A DNA stretch of 64,000 bases from Crambe crambe (GCA_963924555.1 OZ004598.1:2070501-2134500), one strand, 5' to 3'; numbered from the stretch's first letter, positions 25,655-36,984 are shown. Notes: generated by a model from the sequence alone, not told the origin. Numbers and translations are program-made.

Positions 25655-28234
25655 ATGATGATGTGCAAAAGAACTGCTACTGAATATAAACACATTGATA
25701 TTGCTTTCAGACTATTATTGCTATGTGCAGTGATCTTTCTGCAAGTAAGTATAGCTAGTAACTACAGCATCATAATGGCTTCTGGCCCAGTTCACCACTT
25801 CATTGAATAGAGCTCAGGGCTCAATAAAGAGGTCTATCATCAGCTCTTTGCAATATTTTGATGTATGAAAGTTATCACCAATGTCATTTCCTTCCTATAG
25901 CTAGCTAATACTGTTCCCCTTTTTGTATAGGTAAGAACAGAAGATATCAGAACACAAGATATCACCACAGCAAGTGCATGCTCATGTGAACAGAGCTACT
26001 ATTGCAATGAAAATAGGGTTTGTGTAAAGAACTGCACGGCTATCTGCATTAATGAGTCATCACATGAAGTCTGTGGATCAGATGGTAGAACGTATCGTAA
26101 CAACTGCACTTTATTCTGCGAAGGGGATCGTGACATAAAAAAGCTTGATGACAAACCATGTGAGTTAGTAAATAGCACCATGTCTAGCTTGCCAATTTAG
26201 AAGCTGTTCAGCTGCAATAGTGCATATTAGCAGCTAATTCATTGTGAGCTGAAAACCCAAATTTGATTTGTGGTTGGATATTAGAAGATTATGGTTTGAT
26301 ATGAAAGAATTATACATATTTATCCATAATACTTTACTTAAAGTCGGCATTGCTAGAATTTTGCCAGTAGCTATAGTAAATTGCTTGCTATAAGCTTTGA
26401 GCCTGCATGTGACAATAAATGACAATATAGCAAACATGCATCTTTTTATATTTATTTAGCTAGTTCAAATTTTGTGCAGTCCATTTATTCTTATTTATTT
26501 TTGCAGGTGTCACTCAAACACCTCGACAAGGTAAGGAATAGATTAGCAATTATTGTTACTTGATATTAGTTTCCTAAAATTAATCATTCCATTGATTTTT
26601 CTCTTCTTTTTATCACCCTTACAGCAAATCTCTGTTTGAAACATCAAAATGATTACCACAAACTGCGTAATAATGCAGCAGAGTATGACAGGAAGTGCAA
26701 CTACCACACACTAGTAGCAAAAGGAAATAATAAGAGTGTGGAATTGAGCGATCTTATCCCATGCTACTACCCACACTGCACAAACGAAGAATACACTGGT
26801 GTGCAGTGCAGTTTCAACCTGCCAAACTGGTGCTGGTGCTCTGATCCCAATGGCATTGCAATACCAGGGACTCTAAAGGAAGGATTGAGAGAGGAAGAGT
26901 GCAGTAAGTTCTTTAAATTAATTTTGTGTAATAGCTAGTTAGCTTGGTACCTTTGTTGTTGTATCGTTGTTGTTTGTTATGTTGTTTTGCAATTAACTAA
27001 CTTTAGCTTATACTTATTCTTTTTTCATTAGATAATCGAAACTCATGTACTTACCAAGGAAGGACTTATAAGGATGCAGCAGTATTTCCCCATGAACACT
27101 GTGGAATATGGTACATATGTTTGAAGCATAATAGTCATTTTCTGCTGTACTTCATGCACCAACAATACGGTACATGTAATATTAATCATCACTCAGATGC
27201 CTTATTTGGCAAGCAGATATGAGTGTTAAAAAGGGAGTGGTTCTTAGACCCTGTACCTGTTCCTTTATTAGAGTGATGTGATTTTATACTATTAATTATT
27301 TCTCAGTGAATGTCTGAATGGAGTGGTTAACTGTTTTGATGAATTTGTGCCTTCTCCTTCTGATGGTCGACTCAACAGCACTCAATTCGAGGAGTTCAAA
27401 CAATTACTTACTGAACTCTTCTTCTTCCAGTACAATCACAAGGCACACATTCTGACTGATATAAGGCATATATATCAGCATCCCACAACAAGTAAGTATT
27501 CATTCATATCAGGAACACTACTACAGACTTGTAATTTCTCAACTGTGGCCCAAAGGCATAGGATGCATAGCATATAACTTTATTTTTGCCAATAACTCTA
27601 TTAGAAACAAGTGTTGCTTTTATCTGTAACATACCCATAATCATGATTCTTTTTTCTCATCCAGTTTCTAACATAGTAAAGAAGACTATTTTAGCGTGGA
27701 AGTTTAGACATTTCGATCGGGACAGTGATCTACACCTCAATTCACAGGAACTCTTCTTTTTAAGGCGTGAAATTTACTCCTTCATTAAATGTATCAAGTT
27801 TTTCCCTCAAATTATCTCAATTATGGATGAATCTGATGATGGGGTCATCGATCTCGGAGAATGGAAGAGTTTTTTTGAAGGTAAATTGATTTTAGCTAAT
27901 GAAGCTTGTCATAATATCCAGGGGGGAACAAATGGAGGGGGTGGAGATGGGCATTGCTCCAAGGTCTCTATTTTTATTATCAGCATAAGAATTATTAATA
28001 GCTCATAACTGGAATTGAACTACTTAATGGAATTGGCATTGAACTCAGTGGCTCTTCCATGCTCAGTCTATAATAATTACATTTTTTACTGTTGCAGAAG
28101 AATCACAGTTGGATTATAGCAGCAGTAGTGGAGACTATGAACCAATCCTAGAACAACCTGCCAAAAGAAGCGTCCTTTCGAACTCAAGACTAAAGCGACT
28201 TGAAAGAAAAAAGTTTTATTACACTTTAGTTTAA
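25655..28234 (+). CDS. Secreted SMOC/SPARC-like matricellular protein, complete, 8 exons
   Basis: Exons 25655-25744, 25931-26159, 26507-26530, 26625-26903, 27032-27110, 27307-27491, 27665-27880 and 28098-28234 all have GT-AG borders. They sum to 1,239 bases, exactly 412 codons plus TAA. Residues 17-29 form a signal-peptide core (AFRLLLLCAVIFL). Residues 47-107 are a Kazal/follistatin-like module (C65, C69, C78, C89, C93, C107; VCGSDGRTY). Residues 118-207 are a thyroglobulin type-1 domain with VQC and CWC (184-186). Residues 213-243 form a VWC-like half domain. Residues 296-367 carry two canonical EF-hand loops (313-324 and 350-361), as in the SPARC extracellular calcium module. The tail is basic. 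The order Kazal, Tg1, VWC-like, EF is closest to SMOC but has one Tg1 and a VWC-like insert. Likely a calcium-binding extracellular-matrix protein. The ATG triplet at 25655-25663 leaves the exact start Met open. Confidence 0.9.
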
Positions 28235-29308
28235 GTGCCTGCTAACCCAATCTCAAGTCTTCTCCATGATAAGATTACTGACATAATATTATGGGTATCT
28301 AATCCCTGCCACATCAGTATCTCTGCAAAGAGAATAATAATAGAACAGTATTATTTTTACAATGCTCATTTATACTATTTTCTGTATCAAAAAAAAAAAT
28401 CCCCTTTCTGCAATAATAATCTCCGACTTTTATACATGAATAAATTATACAGTGCAGTGATAATAGCTAGGCATTTTTTAAGCATTATTATAGCTAGCTC
28501 TATCATGTTTTGTTTTTGTTTTAATTTTTGTTTTTTGCTTTCATTTAGTTTTTTTGTTGTCGTTTTTTTTTTTTGTTTTGTTTTTTTCATTTTTCCCTCA
28601 CAGTGCTATGATAATACATAGCTAACACCAAACTCCACTGGATCACTTCAATATTGACAACTGCTATTAGTTATGAGTATTAATTTTTATTATTATTATT
28701 AGCTTTCAAACTTGGCTATGTACATAGAATGAAATGCTGTAGAGTGGCAGTGCATGAGAGCACACAATACACACATCATAGAATTAACAGTTGCACTATC
28801 ATGTCAATGGAGGGAACAATGCACAATGAATTAGCACATTGATGCACACACCAATGCACTGGAGGATGCACACTGGTAGCTATAGGAACTGTGGGGGCAC
28901 TGGGGAGTGATGCTCACTCCACCCCCTCCCAATAATTGATTCCTAAGCAACCCTCTTTCCCAAAAGGTATAATACACAAGGTAATCCTTAGTGCAAGTGA
29001 TGAGAGCTAGATCATTAATTTTTCACTGATCAGCAGTCCAAAAGGTGCCAAGTTTTTTGCTTTGTGTATTATGCAAGATCCCCTCCCCCCTCAATGAAAA
29101 TGCACTCCTATTATGTAATTGGGTCATTTTTGACAGTATAATAATATCCTTGACATGTGCAAGCAGTGCAACTACATACGTAGTACATTTGACCTTTCAT
29201 TCATCAGCAAAAATTGCATGTTCACTTCCCCCTATAGTCCTGGGTCAGGAAGGCATCCACCTGACTGGCACCCTGGAGGAGAACCTGGTCCCGGCCACGT
29301 TCATGGGC
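28235..29308. other. 3' flank of the SMOC-like gene and spacer
   Basis: AATAAA at 28439-28444, about 205 bases after the stop codon, is a plausible polyadenylation signal. 28500-28590 is a T-rich tract whose open frame is compositional. The rest shows no gene. A GC-rich patch begins near 29235 and runs into the R module. Confidence 0.6.
28439..28444 (+). terminator. Polyadenylation signal AATAAA
   Basis: Canonical hexamer downstream of the SMOC-like stop codon on the same strand. Usage is inferred from position. Confidence 0.45.
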
Positions 29309-30214
29309 ACTCCCAGTCTCTGGATCAGCTCTTCGGAGGGTACCAGGTTGGATTGCACCACCTCCATCTGGACGTTGCCCAGGGCGTGGAAGAAGACGCG
29401 GTGGGAATCCTCCCCAGGATCAGATCGAACAAGTGATCTGTTGAACTAGCATGTGAGAGGGGTGCCTCCAGTTGGCTTACCACACTGCCAGTGGAATAAT
29501 TTGGTTCTACTCTGCATAAGGGTGCATTTCGTGATGCTATTGCAATGAGATATGGCTGGCCCCTTAACAGAACTCCATCAAGCTGTGAATGTGGAACAGC
29601 ACACTCTATCTTGCCCACGGGGAGGATTCACAATTATCAGACACAATGAGATCAGAGACCTCACAGCGAACCTACTAACTGAGGTATGTCATCAAGTTAG
29701 CACAGAACCAGACTTGCAGCCAGTGACCAGTGAAACTTTCAGCAGAAATTCCAAGATGGTGCAAGGCTAGACATCGCGATGAATGGCTTTTGGGGAGGTA
29801 GGCATGAGAAGACATTTTGTGACGTAAGAGTTTTTAACCCACATGCACCTACCAATAGTAATACATCATTGTCCAACTGCTACGAGAGGCATGAAAGAGA
29901 GAAGAGAAACTGCTATGAAAAAAGAATTAGGGAAATTGAACATGCCTCATTTACTCCCCTGGTATTCTCTGCCACTGGCAGTATGGCTAGTGGTGCTACA
30001 GTTTTTTTATAAACGTTTAGCTGCCCTGCTTGCCCAAAAATGGGACAACCCATACAGTGCAACTATGTCCTGGCTGCGCTGTAGGTTGGTATTCTCACTG
30101 TTACGATCTGCAATAACCTGCATCCGTGGAGCTCGTAGTCGACCTGGACATGCCATCAGACATTCACCCATACCTCTGATTAGGTCAGAGGCTGAACTTT
30201 TGGATGAGGACTAG
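29309..30214 (+). mobile_element. R module copy 1: degenerate retroelement C-terminal tail
   Basis: Plus-strand pieces in several frames resemble the C-terminal region that follows reverse transcriptase in retroelements of sponges and cnidarians. They include GGFTIIRHNEIRDLTANLL (before 29770), GFWGGRHEKTFCDVRVFNP (from 29779) and LLRSAITCIRGARSRPGH (to 30214). The frame is broken by stops near 29475 and 29640 and by a shift at a T run near 30005. No RT core is present. The GC-rich start may come from the same or another element. It is dead, and is duplicated at 40687 and 60631. Confidence 0.7.
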
Positions 30215-30501
30215 CTAAACCATTTTTCCCCCTCCCATTCATTTATTGACTTTTCTTTGTTCACTCACTGACTTATTTTCCAATTGACCTATATCAGATC
30301 AAATACCTGTTCCCTCCTGCTCTCGTGTCTGTCCAGGATGGACTGCTGTCTCTCGAACTGTCTCACGTTCCTGACATTTATCCATGCTATCTAACCAGCC
30401 TCTTTTCAAGGTAGCTAATTTCCCAAAAATCATTCTTATCATACTCCACAATTCAATAGCTAATATGTTTTGTGTAGTTCAGTTTAGTTTTAGCTAACAT
30501 T

Positions 30502-32762
30502 TTAACACTGGACATGGAATGCACATGGCTTCTTTTTATGGTAGACATCAGTATGCAATTTTTTAGCAGCATCCTGAAATCCACCTCCTCCAGCCAAAAT
30601 TAAACAGTTACCATCAGCTGCAATATTTTTCTGCAACATGCCGATGTATCCAGGTACATGAAATGAGGCCACTGAATCAAAGGATTGTTCCTACTCCACA
30701 GTTTTGAAGAATTTCCATAAAATCTATCATATACAATATGACATGCTATATTGATCATTGCAGTCATATTATCGACGTCTGGATCACGATAAAGCTCTGC
30801 ACCATGCTTCCCACAATCCATAGCAATGAACATGAGGTTAATCTTTGTCATTTCTTTGATCCTTTCCGCTTTCTTCACAAGATTGCTTATACATTTCATC
30901 GCATATAGCTATACGTCGTACAGCAATGGATTGACCATAGAGTTTGTGAGATATAATTAATTATCCATTCCATTCTCAGCATTAAGACTTCAGGTAAGAA
31001 CTTTGCAATGTATTTTTGGTCTGATTGAAGTATATCACTGTATCTGGGCTCAATATGGAAATGTGGTCTTGTACACCTCTCTATATGAGACACAGGTACC
31101 TGATAAGGATATCTAGTATGATGAAGAATTCCACCCCAACGTTTAAAAATGACTGTTGATCTATGGGTGTAGTATTTTCCATAAACGAACCTAGTGAACT
31201 CTTCATTAGTCATCAATTTTGAAGAATTGTAGCAGACTTTCCTCACGATCCTAAAATTGTGATGTTGTGCAAATTTCATCACAGAGTCAAAGTATTTTGG
31301 TCCATAAAATGTATAGCTACTTGTCAATTTCTTTATCAGGCATATTACACTCTCCCATACATTTGCGACAAAGACTATCCACTAAAATAAGATTCCTAGG
31401 AGCAGAGCATTCTGTATAAATTTACTCCAACCAACAAGAGGAACAAAACTGTGTGACCTTGTAATATCCTTCCAACCATTCAGACTGAAGATATCACGCA
31501 GTCGAATGGTGTTATCATTAGCATCAATTTTAGCAAATCCACTGTTCAAAATAGGACTAGTTTCATCAGCACTGACTTTATAGAAAATCTCAGGAACTCT
31601 CTTGCCTAGATTGAATCCAAAAAGTGAGCTGCCACGAATAAAAGGTTCGACAACAAATACTTTACTGGTATTCAAGGAAGCAGCCCAACACTGAAGAGAG
31701 AGTATTAGCATAGATATTAGACACGGAACGAACAGGATTGGAAACTGCCTACGTCATGTGACGTCACTCCCATTAAGCTAATACATTTCGCGCATGCTAT
31801 CCGCGTTGTAACCATAGAAAATTTAGCCCTATTGTCGCAATACATTTACTGAGGAAGAGAGGTACAGACTTTGTGGGACTAGAGCTACGAGTACAAGTGT
31901 TTTTCTTGCAATTTTATCCTATAGAAGTTTGGAAGGTAAAGTTTCTTACTGGAATAGACTGAAATAAAGAGTGTAATAACTGTTTTTGGTGTAGGATATG
32001 TTGCTAAAGATTTTATAGGCCTACCAATTTGTGGGACTAGAACAGGACTCATATAAATTTAGAAGTCAAGTGTTTGGTATCTTTTAGTAGTATAATAGTT
32101 TGTCTATCGGATGATATATGTTATATTGATTCATAGCTGTTAGTTTTTTTTGATTGCAGTGTTAAACTATGGGTTAAATAGTTATTATTATTACATTTCT
32201 ATTATTTATTTGCATTATCATGTTTTATTATCCACTCCATAAAGCTCTCTGCACAAGAACGGGCATCTATAGATGGCTGGAGAGGAAGACTAAACTCTTC
32301 ATCTTTCAAAACTTGAGATACTGAATCTCTCATAGATTTATACTATCTAGCTAGATCTAGTCTCATATTAAATTTTATTATTTTTATAAAAGCACAACAT
32401 GGAAACACTCTAGTCCAGCTAATATTAAGCTACTAAACTAATATTCGCTCTGATATCTTTTGCAGAACTCATTCTTAACTATTATGTGGTAACTATGCAT
32501 TCATATCTCGCGCCAAAATTTCCCGGCAAACACGGATAGCACGCGCATGGTAGTATTAAGTTTCCAATCCTGTTCCGTGTCTAATATCTATGGTATTAGA
32601 AATACTTCCTGTCAGTTATAGCCTGCATTTTCTAAGCTTCTATTCCTGTGTGGACCTGAGGTGTAAACCACGGCTTAGAATCGGGGTTCTTTGTCTAGCT
32701 TTGATCATCCAGATAGTCACTACCAACAAAATATCATTAAACTTGTCAAGACTGTCAGGCAT
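30502..32762 (-). pseudogene. Pseudogene A of the array family, split by a transposon
   Basis: A diverged paralogue of the plus-strand genes on the opposite strand. Recognisable blocks include SLQCWAASLNTSKVFVVEP (after 31700), LRDIFSLNGWKDI, RKVCYNSSKLMTNEEFTRF and MFIAMDCGKHGAELYRDP. Lesions seen: the element at 31709-32592 inserted near codon 65; a deletion of about 25 bases before it; a frameshift after MLRMEW (about 30965) shared with pseudogenes B and C; and a Trp-to-TAG stop shared with B, followed by a further small deletion. The N-terminal membrane segment (about 32690-32762) precedes the element. Not functional. Confidence 0.85.
31709..32592. mobile_element. Non-autonomous DNA transposon with 7-bp TSD (884 bp)
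   Basis: The ends are inverted: CATAGATATTAGACACGGAA and, past a 3-base indel, CAGGATTGGAAAC. The element is flanked by GTATTAG at 31702-31708 and 32593-32599. Pseudogene C at 62998-63005 has the empty site with a single GTATTAG. No transposase was seen. The terminal sequence is related to the element at 38803, so one family is involved. The CA...TG ends and 7-bp duplication would fit the P superfamily or a hAT relative; the class is not settled. Confidence 0.9.
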
Positions 32763-32814
32763 TATGCAGCTGCTGCTTATTATCATGCGCGCGCAGTTTC
32801 AATAGCTAGCTAAC

Positions 32815-33480
32815 CCCATAATGCTCGATGGCATCTAGCCCAAGCTCTAGCAGTAGCCCCTGGTCTTTTGAACATTCTCGTCTTGCTCTGGTCTTAAAAC
32901 TACTGAGACTTCTGAGCTCAATGTTGGAAGATATCGCCGCCAGACTATAAAATAGCTAGCTAGAGCTCATATTAGTTATAAGCCAAAGCCCCGCCGTTCG
33001 GAATAGCCTCCCTTTGCCTTACATCCACTGCTTAGGACTTAGTCTGGCACAGCACCGCCCACCGACTTTAGTAGGTGGTCTGGTGACATACAATACAACG
33101 AGTTGTGCCGGTGGATTCTATTGCGCATGCGCGTTACTAACAGGAAGTGTCGTAGGAAGCGGTATTATAATCAGCCAGTGACATCACAGTTGTCATAGTT
33201 ATTCTTAATTTAATTGGCGAGCATGGCAGGTACAATTTTAGCGTGCGAACTTACGGGAAAAGGCCCCAAGTGTTTGCGTAATTTTACGTCATTAAACGTC
33301 ATTTAATGATATTCATTGATTTAGCAGTTTTCCTGCTAAACGGCACAACTCGTTGTATTATATGTCACCAGACCACTACTCAAGTCGGTGGGCGGTGCTA
33401 TGCCAGACTACTTAGGACTACTTGTTTCCATCCTTTTTCTTTTGTACACTTTAGGTATTCATCTATTCTTTTTATTCATT
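32815..33480. promoter_or_regulatory. Shared upstream region between pseudogene A and gene 1, interrupted
   Basis: A block conserved before every plus-strand copy: GTCTTTTGAACATTC or close, TTGCTCTGGTCTTAAAACTA, GAGCTCAATGTTGGA, then after a gap ACTACTTGTTTCCATCCTTT and GTACACTTTAGGTATTCAT. TATAAAA at 32946-32952 is a TATA candidate. A MITE (33040-33410) sits between the two halves, moving the TATA candidate to over 600 bases from the start codon. In unit III the uninterrupted distance is about 230. Confidence 0.55.
33040..33410. mobile_element. MITE with long inverted ends and 9-bp TSD (MULE-like)
   Basis: 371 bases with about 70-base inverted ends starting TAGTCTGGCA(C/T)AGCACCGCC. Flanked by CTTAGGACT at 33031-33039 and 33411-33419. 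The homologous position in unit III (63490-63498) is an empty site with one CTTAGGACT. A 9-bp duplication is typical of Mutator-like elements. No coding capacity. Confidence 0.9.
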
Positions 33481-33556
33481 GTTGCGACTCGTACCCCGGA
33501 TACGAGCCCCGCCCCTAAAAACTGTAGAAGATATAAGAAACAATAGAGGAGCAGAA

Positions 33557-34918
33557 ATGTGCCCTTCCCTCTCTTTTCTTTACCCGTCTAGAATGCGCAG
33601 TTGGCTTCTCGTTTTGTTCATTTCGTTGCTAGTGATCACAGTCATTTATATCTCGTCCACGAAAGCTCCCCAACTTACTAGGCCCACTAGAGTTGTCAGA
33701 GGCGCAGGAAGCTATATAGTATCCACTCACTACTCTGACCAACTGACTGGAAGTGTTTTTAACTTATTTTCTCTCCAGTGTTGGGCAGGTTCTCTGAAGA
33801 TGAATAAGGTATTCGTGGTGGAACCTTTTATTCGAGGTGGGTCAATTTTAGGAGTGAATCTAGGCAAAAGAATTCCTGAGGTGTTTTATGAAGCTAGAGC
33901 TGATGAGCACTTTGACAGTGATAACATTATTCGACTTCGAGATATCTATAGTCTGACTGAATGGAATGATATTTTGCAGATTCATAACTATTCTCCCCTT
34001 GTTAGCTGGAGAAATTTTGTGCAGAATGCACCTAGGAATCTTATCCTAGTGGATCGTCTATGTCATTCTGGAGGCATGTGTATGGGAGAATGTAGTATGC
34101 CTGATGATGAATTTGATTCGTTTTATGAATCGAAATATTTTCTTGATTCTGCAATACCATTTGCACGGCATAACAATTTTGAGATCGTGAAGAAAGTCTG
34201 CATAGATCCATCAAAGCTGATGACCAATAATGAATTCACTAGATTCATCTATGGTAATTATAGTATCAATGAAATAACAGTATTATTCAACCATTGGGGT
34301 GGAATTGAACATACCAAGAGTCTTTATCGAATCCCTATCTCTGATTTATATCAGTGCAGTAGACACTATATCAATTTTGAACCAAGATACAGCAGCATGC
34401 TTGAATTGGACCACAGAAAATATGTTGAGAAGTTCTTCCCTGCAGGACTTAAATATATCTCTGTGATGCTAAGACTGGAACAGTTAATCGTGTACCACAA
34501 ACTACTCAGCAAATCCATAGCACTACAACGTGTGCATGTGATGCGATGTGTAGATAACTTACTGAAGAAGGTGGAACTGGTCACGAAAATGACCAATATC
34601 AATTATTTATTTCTTGCCATGGATTGTGGGAAGCATGGCTCACAGAAATATCGCGGTCCAAAAAACAATTTGACAGTAATGATAGATGAAGCATGTCAGA
34701 CTTTATATAACGGTTTATATGGAAACACATCAACACTGACTGAGTGGGAACATTCTTTTGACTCAGTGGCTTCATTTCATGTCCCTGGATACATTGCTTT
34801 GTTACAGAAGAACATTGCAGCTGGAGGCGACCCTTTGATTCTGGCTGGAGGGGGTGCATTTCAGGCTTCTGCTAGGAAATTGCATAATGGATCTTCATAT
34901 AAGGTCAAAGATTGCTAG
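33557..34918 (+). CDS. Array gene 1: type II membrane glycosyltransferase-like protein
   Basis: Intronless, 453 residues from the first ATG, or 441 from the ATG at 33593, which I consider the likelier start because gene 3 only keeps that one in frame. A short basic tail is followed by a hydrophobic anchor (LLVLFISLLVITVIYI) and a luminal domain with several N-x-S/T sites. Conserved blocks: LFSLQCWAGSLKMNKVFVVE, ISVMLRLEQL, FLAMDCGKHGS, WEHSFDSVA, GYIALLQ and LILAGGGAFQ. The R-containing strand and terminal Gly-rich turn recall O-fucosyltransferase-type GT-B enzymes; this is inference without biochemical support. A loop after PEVF is shortened relative to gene 3. The upstream region carries a MITE. 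Confidence 0.85.
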   Translation: MCPSLSFLYPSRMRSWLLVLFISLLVITVIYISSTKAPQLTRPTRVVRGAGSYIVSTHYSDQLTGSVFNLFSLQCWAGSLKMNKVFVVEPFIRGGSILGVNLGKRIPEVFYEARADEHFDSDNIIRLRDIYSLTEWNDILQIHNYSPLVSWRNFVQNAPRNLILVDRLCHSGGMCMGECSMPDDEFDSFYESKYFLDSAIPFARHNNFEIVKKVCIDPSKLMTNNEFTRFIYGNYSINEITVLFNHWGGIEHTKSLYRIPISDLYQCSRHYINFEPRYSSMLELDHRKYVEKFFPAGLKYISVMLRLEQLIVYHKLLSKSIALQRVHVMRCVDNLLKKVELVTKMTNINYLFLAMDCGKHGSQKYRGPKNNLTVMIDEACQTLYNGLYGNTSTLTEWEHSFDSVASFHVPGYIALLQKNIAAGGDPLILAGGGAFQASARKLHNGSSYKVKDC

Positions 34919-35384
34919 AAAAAATATGTAGCTATTTATTAGCTATAATTATAGTAAATACTTTGACATTAATAGCTATATAAATATCACTGGAATCATG
35001 CATAATGCATGCATGCATTGTATAGTTATAGTTCAACCAACATGATATGATATGTATGCAGCCATTCAAAAGAACTGCAGGCAATCGTAAAATATCTAGG
35101 TTCTGGCTTGTTCAATATCCAGATTTCTTGCTACTGCATGCACTGTGGTACATTCAAGGTGTCAAGGAATGTATAGCTACACCATAGTTGTTGATGAATG
35201 ATAATTCATTAGCATGTCACTAGGTAATTAATAGATATTCATAATGCAGACTATAAATGGGTTTTGAATCTAATTAACAACTCCAACTATGACACATGCA
35301 CAGCATTGACTTAGCAACATCTAAGTCAACAAATGTCTTCATGCATGACATGATGAACAGCATGCACACAGCTGCAGCATTGAC
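34919..35384. other. 3' flank of gene 1, no gene seen
   Basis: Conserved after genes 1, 3 and 4: AT-rich, with GCATAATGCATGCATGCAT and GCAGCCATTC blocks. After genes 2 and 5 the same position (before GCAGCCATTC) holds a DNA transposon. Confidence 0.6.
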
Positions 35385-35649
35385 CAGTGGTGGATCTAGG
35401 AGGGGGCATTTCAGGCACATGCCCCCCTCCCCCCTCTCAGTGTGGCCACTTACATTACAGTGGCACTTAATTACATGCTAGCTATTAAAGTAAACAACTA
35501 GCTAAGCATTAAGTGGGCACAGTTTCCCTAAAAAGGGTGTGGTTAGGAAAAGTGGGCATGGTCGGGTAAAATATATTACTATAAGCCTGCATCTATGTGC
35601 CCCCCCTCCCCCCCCTCTCCCCCCTCTAGAAACCCTGGATCCACCCCTG
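35385..35649. mobile_element. hAT-like MITE copy 1
   Basis: The ends CAGTGGTGGATCTAGGAGG and the reverse complement of CCTGGATCCACCCCTG match the CAGGGGCGGATCCAGG-type termini common in hAT MITEs. The interior is C-rich near both ends. A clean 8-bp duplication is not visible. Homologous copies lie at 45535-45819 and 54840-55144. Confidence 0.6.
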
Positions 35650-35758
35650 TTGACTTAAACATGCATGACATGATGAATAACATGTTCAACATTTTTAGTA
35701 TGTGAAAGAAAAGATGCCTGAAGCTTTTCTAGGAAGAAATTGAGCCTAAGAAATTTGC

Positions 35759-36339
35759 TTGGTGGAAGAAAAAATAAAGAGGCCGTTGGATTATTCATCC
35801 ATAGTCAACATTTCTCCTGTGCACTCCCCCTTTTCAGACTGTAGTTCGGACTCGGGGGGGGGGGGGGGGGAGAGATCCAAAAGACAAATTTGTGAATGTC
35901 CAATAATGATTTTTCCTTCCACCAGAAGTTATGGAGACCTAAGAGCTTCAGAAAGCCTCCTTGCCACTGATATTCTTGTAACATCAGCATATCCTGACAT
36001 TGTGATCATTCAGGATAAGGATATCTTCCTCATTGAACTTACCATTCCTTTTAATTCGCCAGACTCCATTAAGAACACTCACAGCAGGAAGTCAGAGAAA
36101 CCAAACTATGTTTCGCTTTTGGGTGATCTTGAAGCGAAAGGACTAGCTATGTGCAACCTTGCTTGCAATTGAAGTTGGCTCACTTGGGCACTCACGCCCT
36201 AGTGCACACAATGATCTACACTACAGTCATATTTGATGAGGCTGGCTGCATGAATAGCAATTTCCGCATCCTATGGCCCGTAGGGACTCATTTCGTAACA
36301 CTGAACACAATCTTCTTATTTGACTCATCACTTAGCTAG
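35759..36339 (+). mobile_element. D module copy 1: retroelement RT C-terminal tail
   Basis: Encodes SAYPDIVIIQDKDIFLIEL followed by a TIPF stretch, the pattern (P-D-I-V-x(n)-I-E-L-T-x-P) found at the C-terminus of many reverse transcriptases. A frame change near 36170 continues into LAHLGTHALVH. A G run at 35857-35870 precedes it. No RT core; a relic. Copies at 47140-47730 and 55254-55840 are near-identical. Confidence 0.75.
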
Positions 36340-36869
36340 ATCATAATTATTTCATCTCACTTAAGCTACATATAGTTTTTGTTGTTGTTGTTCTTTTTTT
36401 CTCCTTAACCCCATTGTCAGTCAGATTTGACTTTGTACCCTTGAGACCTAGGGTAGCTTTTATTTTACCTTGTTCACTTTGCGAATGAAGTTGGTTTACC
36501 CCTTTGGTAATGCAGAGAAATCAGAAAAAGTTCTCTATCTGAAAAGTGAAATAGAACTTGACCATTGAAGAAAACTAGAGAAGAAGATGAAGAGTGCATT
36601 GGGAGCTCCAGTGTTACAATTACTGCATATTGATGAACTGAACTGAACCCCTTAACAAAAATAATATGAAGAATACAGTACTACAGGGGCGCATCCACAG
36701 AATTTTGAGTGCTTGTGCATGGAAATTTTTGGATAGGCCATGCCCACTTTTTTGATTAGTAAAGTTATGCTAGCATGAATTCTGCAAAAATGGATGATTA
36801 AATACACCCCTGTGCTAACAATGGAAGCCTTCCTTTGATGTGGTCATAATTTTCCTTTGGTTACATGTA
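36340..36869. other. Spacer between D module and MITE, no gene seen
   Basis: Unique-looking AT-rich sequence conserved in all three D-containing segments. It includes CAGGGGCGCATCCACAG at about 36685, which resembles a single hAT-type terminus. Confidence 0.5.
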
Positions 36870-36980
36870 CACTGTAAAAATAAATGTGTAAAAACAACCC
36901 ATTTTTAGGTTATCTGAGTTGCAAATTGCAACTCAGATGACCTAAAAATGGGTTGTTTTTACACAGTTGTTTTTACAGTG
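36870..36980. mobile_element. TA-flanked palindromic MITE copy 1 (111 bp)
   Basis: A near-perfect hairpin: CACTGTAAAAATAAATGTGT on the left and TTTTTACAGTG on the right, with GTTGCAAATTGCAAC at the centre. TA lies on both sides (36868-36869 and 36981-36982). Tc1/mariner-type by its TA target. Copy 2 is at 56371-56481. Confidence 0.9.
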
Positions 36981-36984
36981 TACC

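Noticed and set aside
28387..28621. Phe-rich and Lys-rich open frames after the SMOC-like gene
   Set aside because: T-rich 3' sequence; compositional.
29325..29618. 97-codon minus-strand frame in the R module, repeated at 40700
   Set aside because: Antisense shadow of the retroelement tail; its repetition reflects segmental duplication, not selection.
33765..33790. TTATTTTCTCTCCAG as a real splice acceptor in the array genes
   Set aside because: It encodes the conserved LFSLQC block and no donor is needed; the frame is open throughout in all copies.
34599..34859. Recurrent minus-strand frames inside each array gene
   Set aside because: Shadows of the plus-strand coding sequence that recur only because the genes are near-identical.
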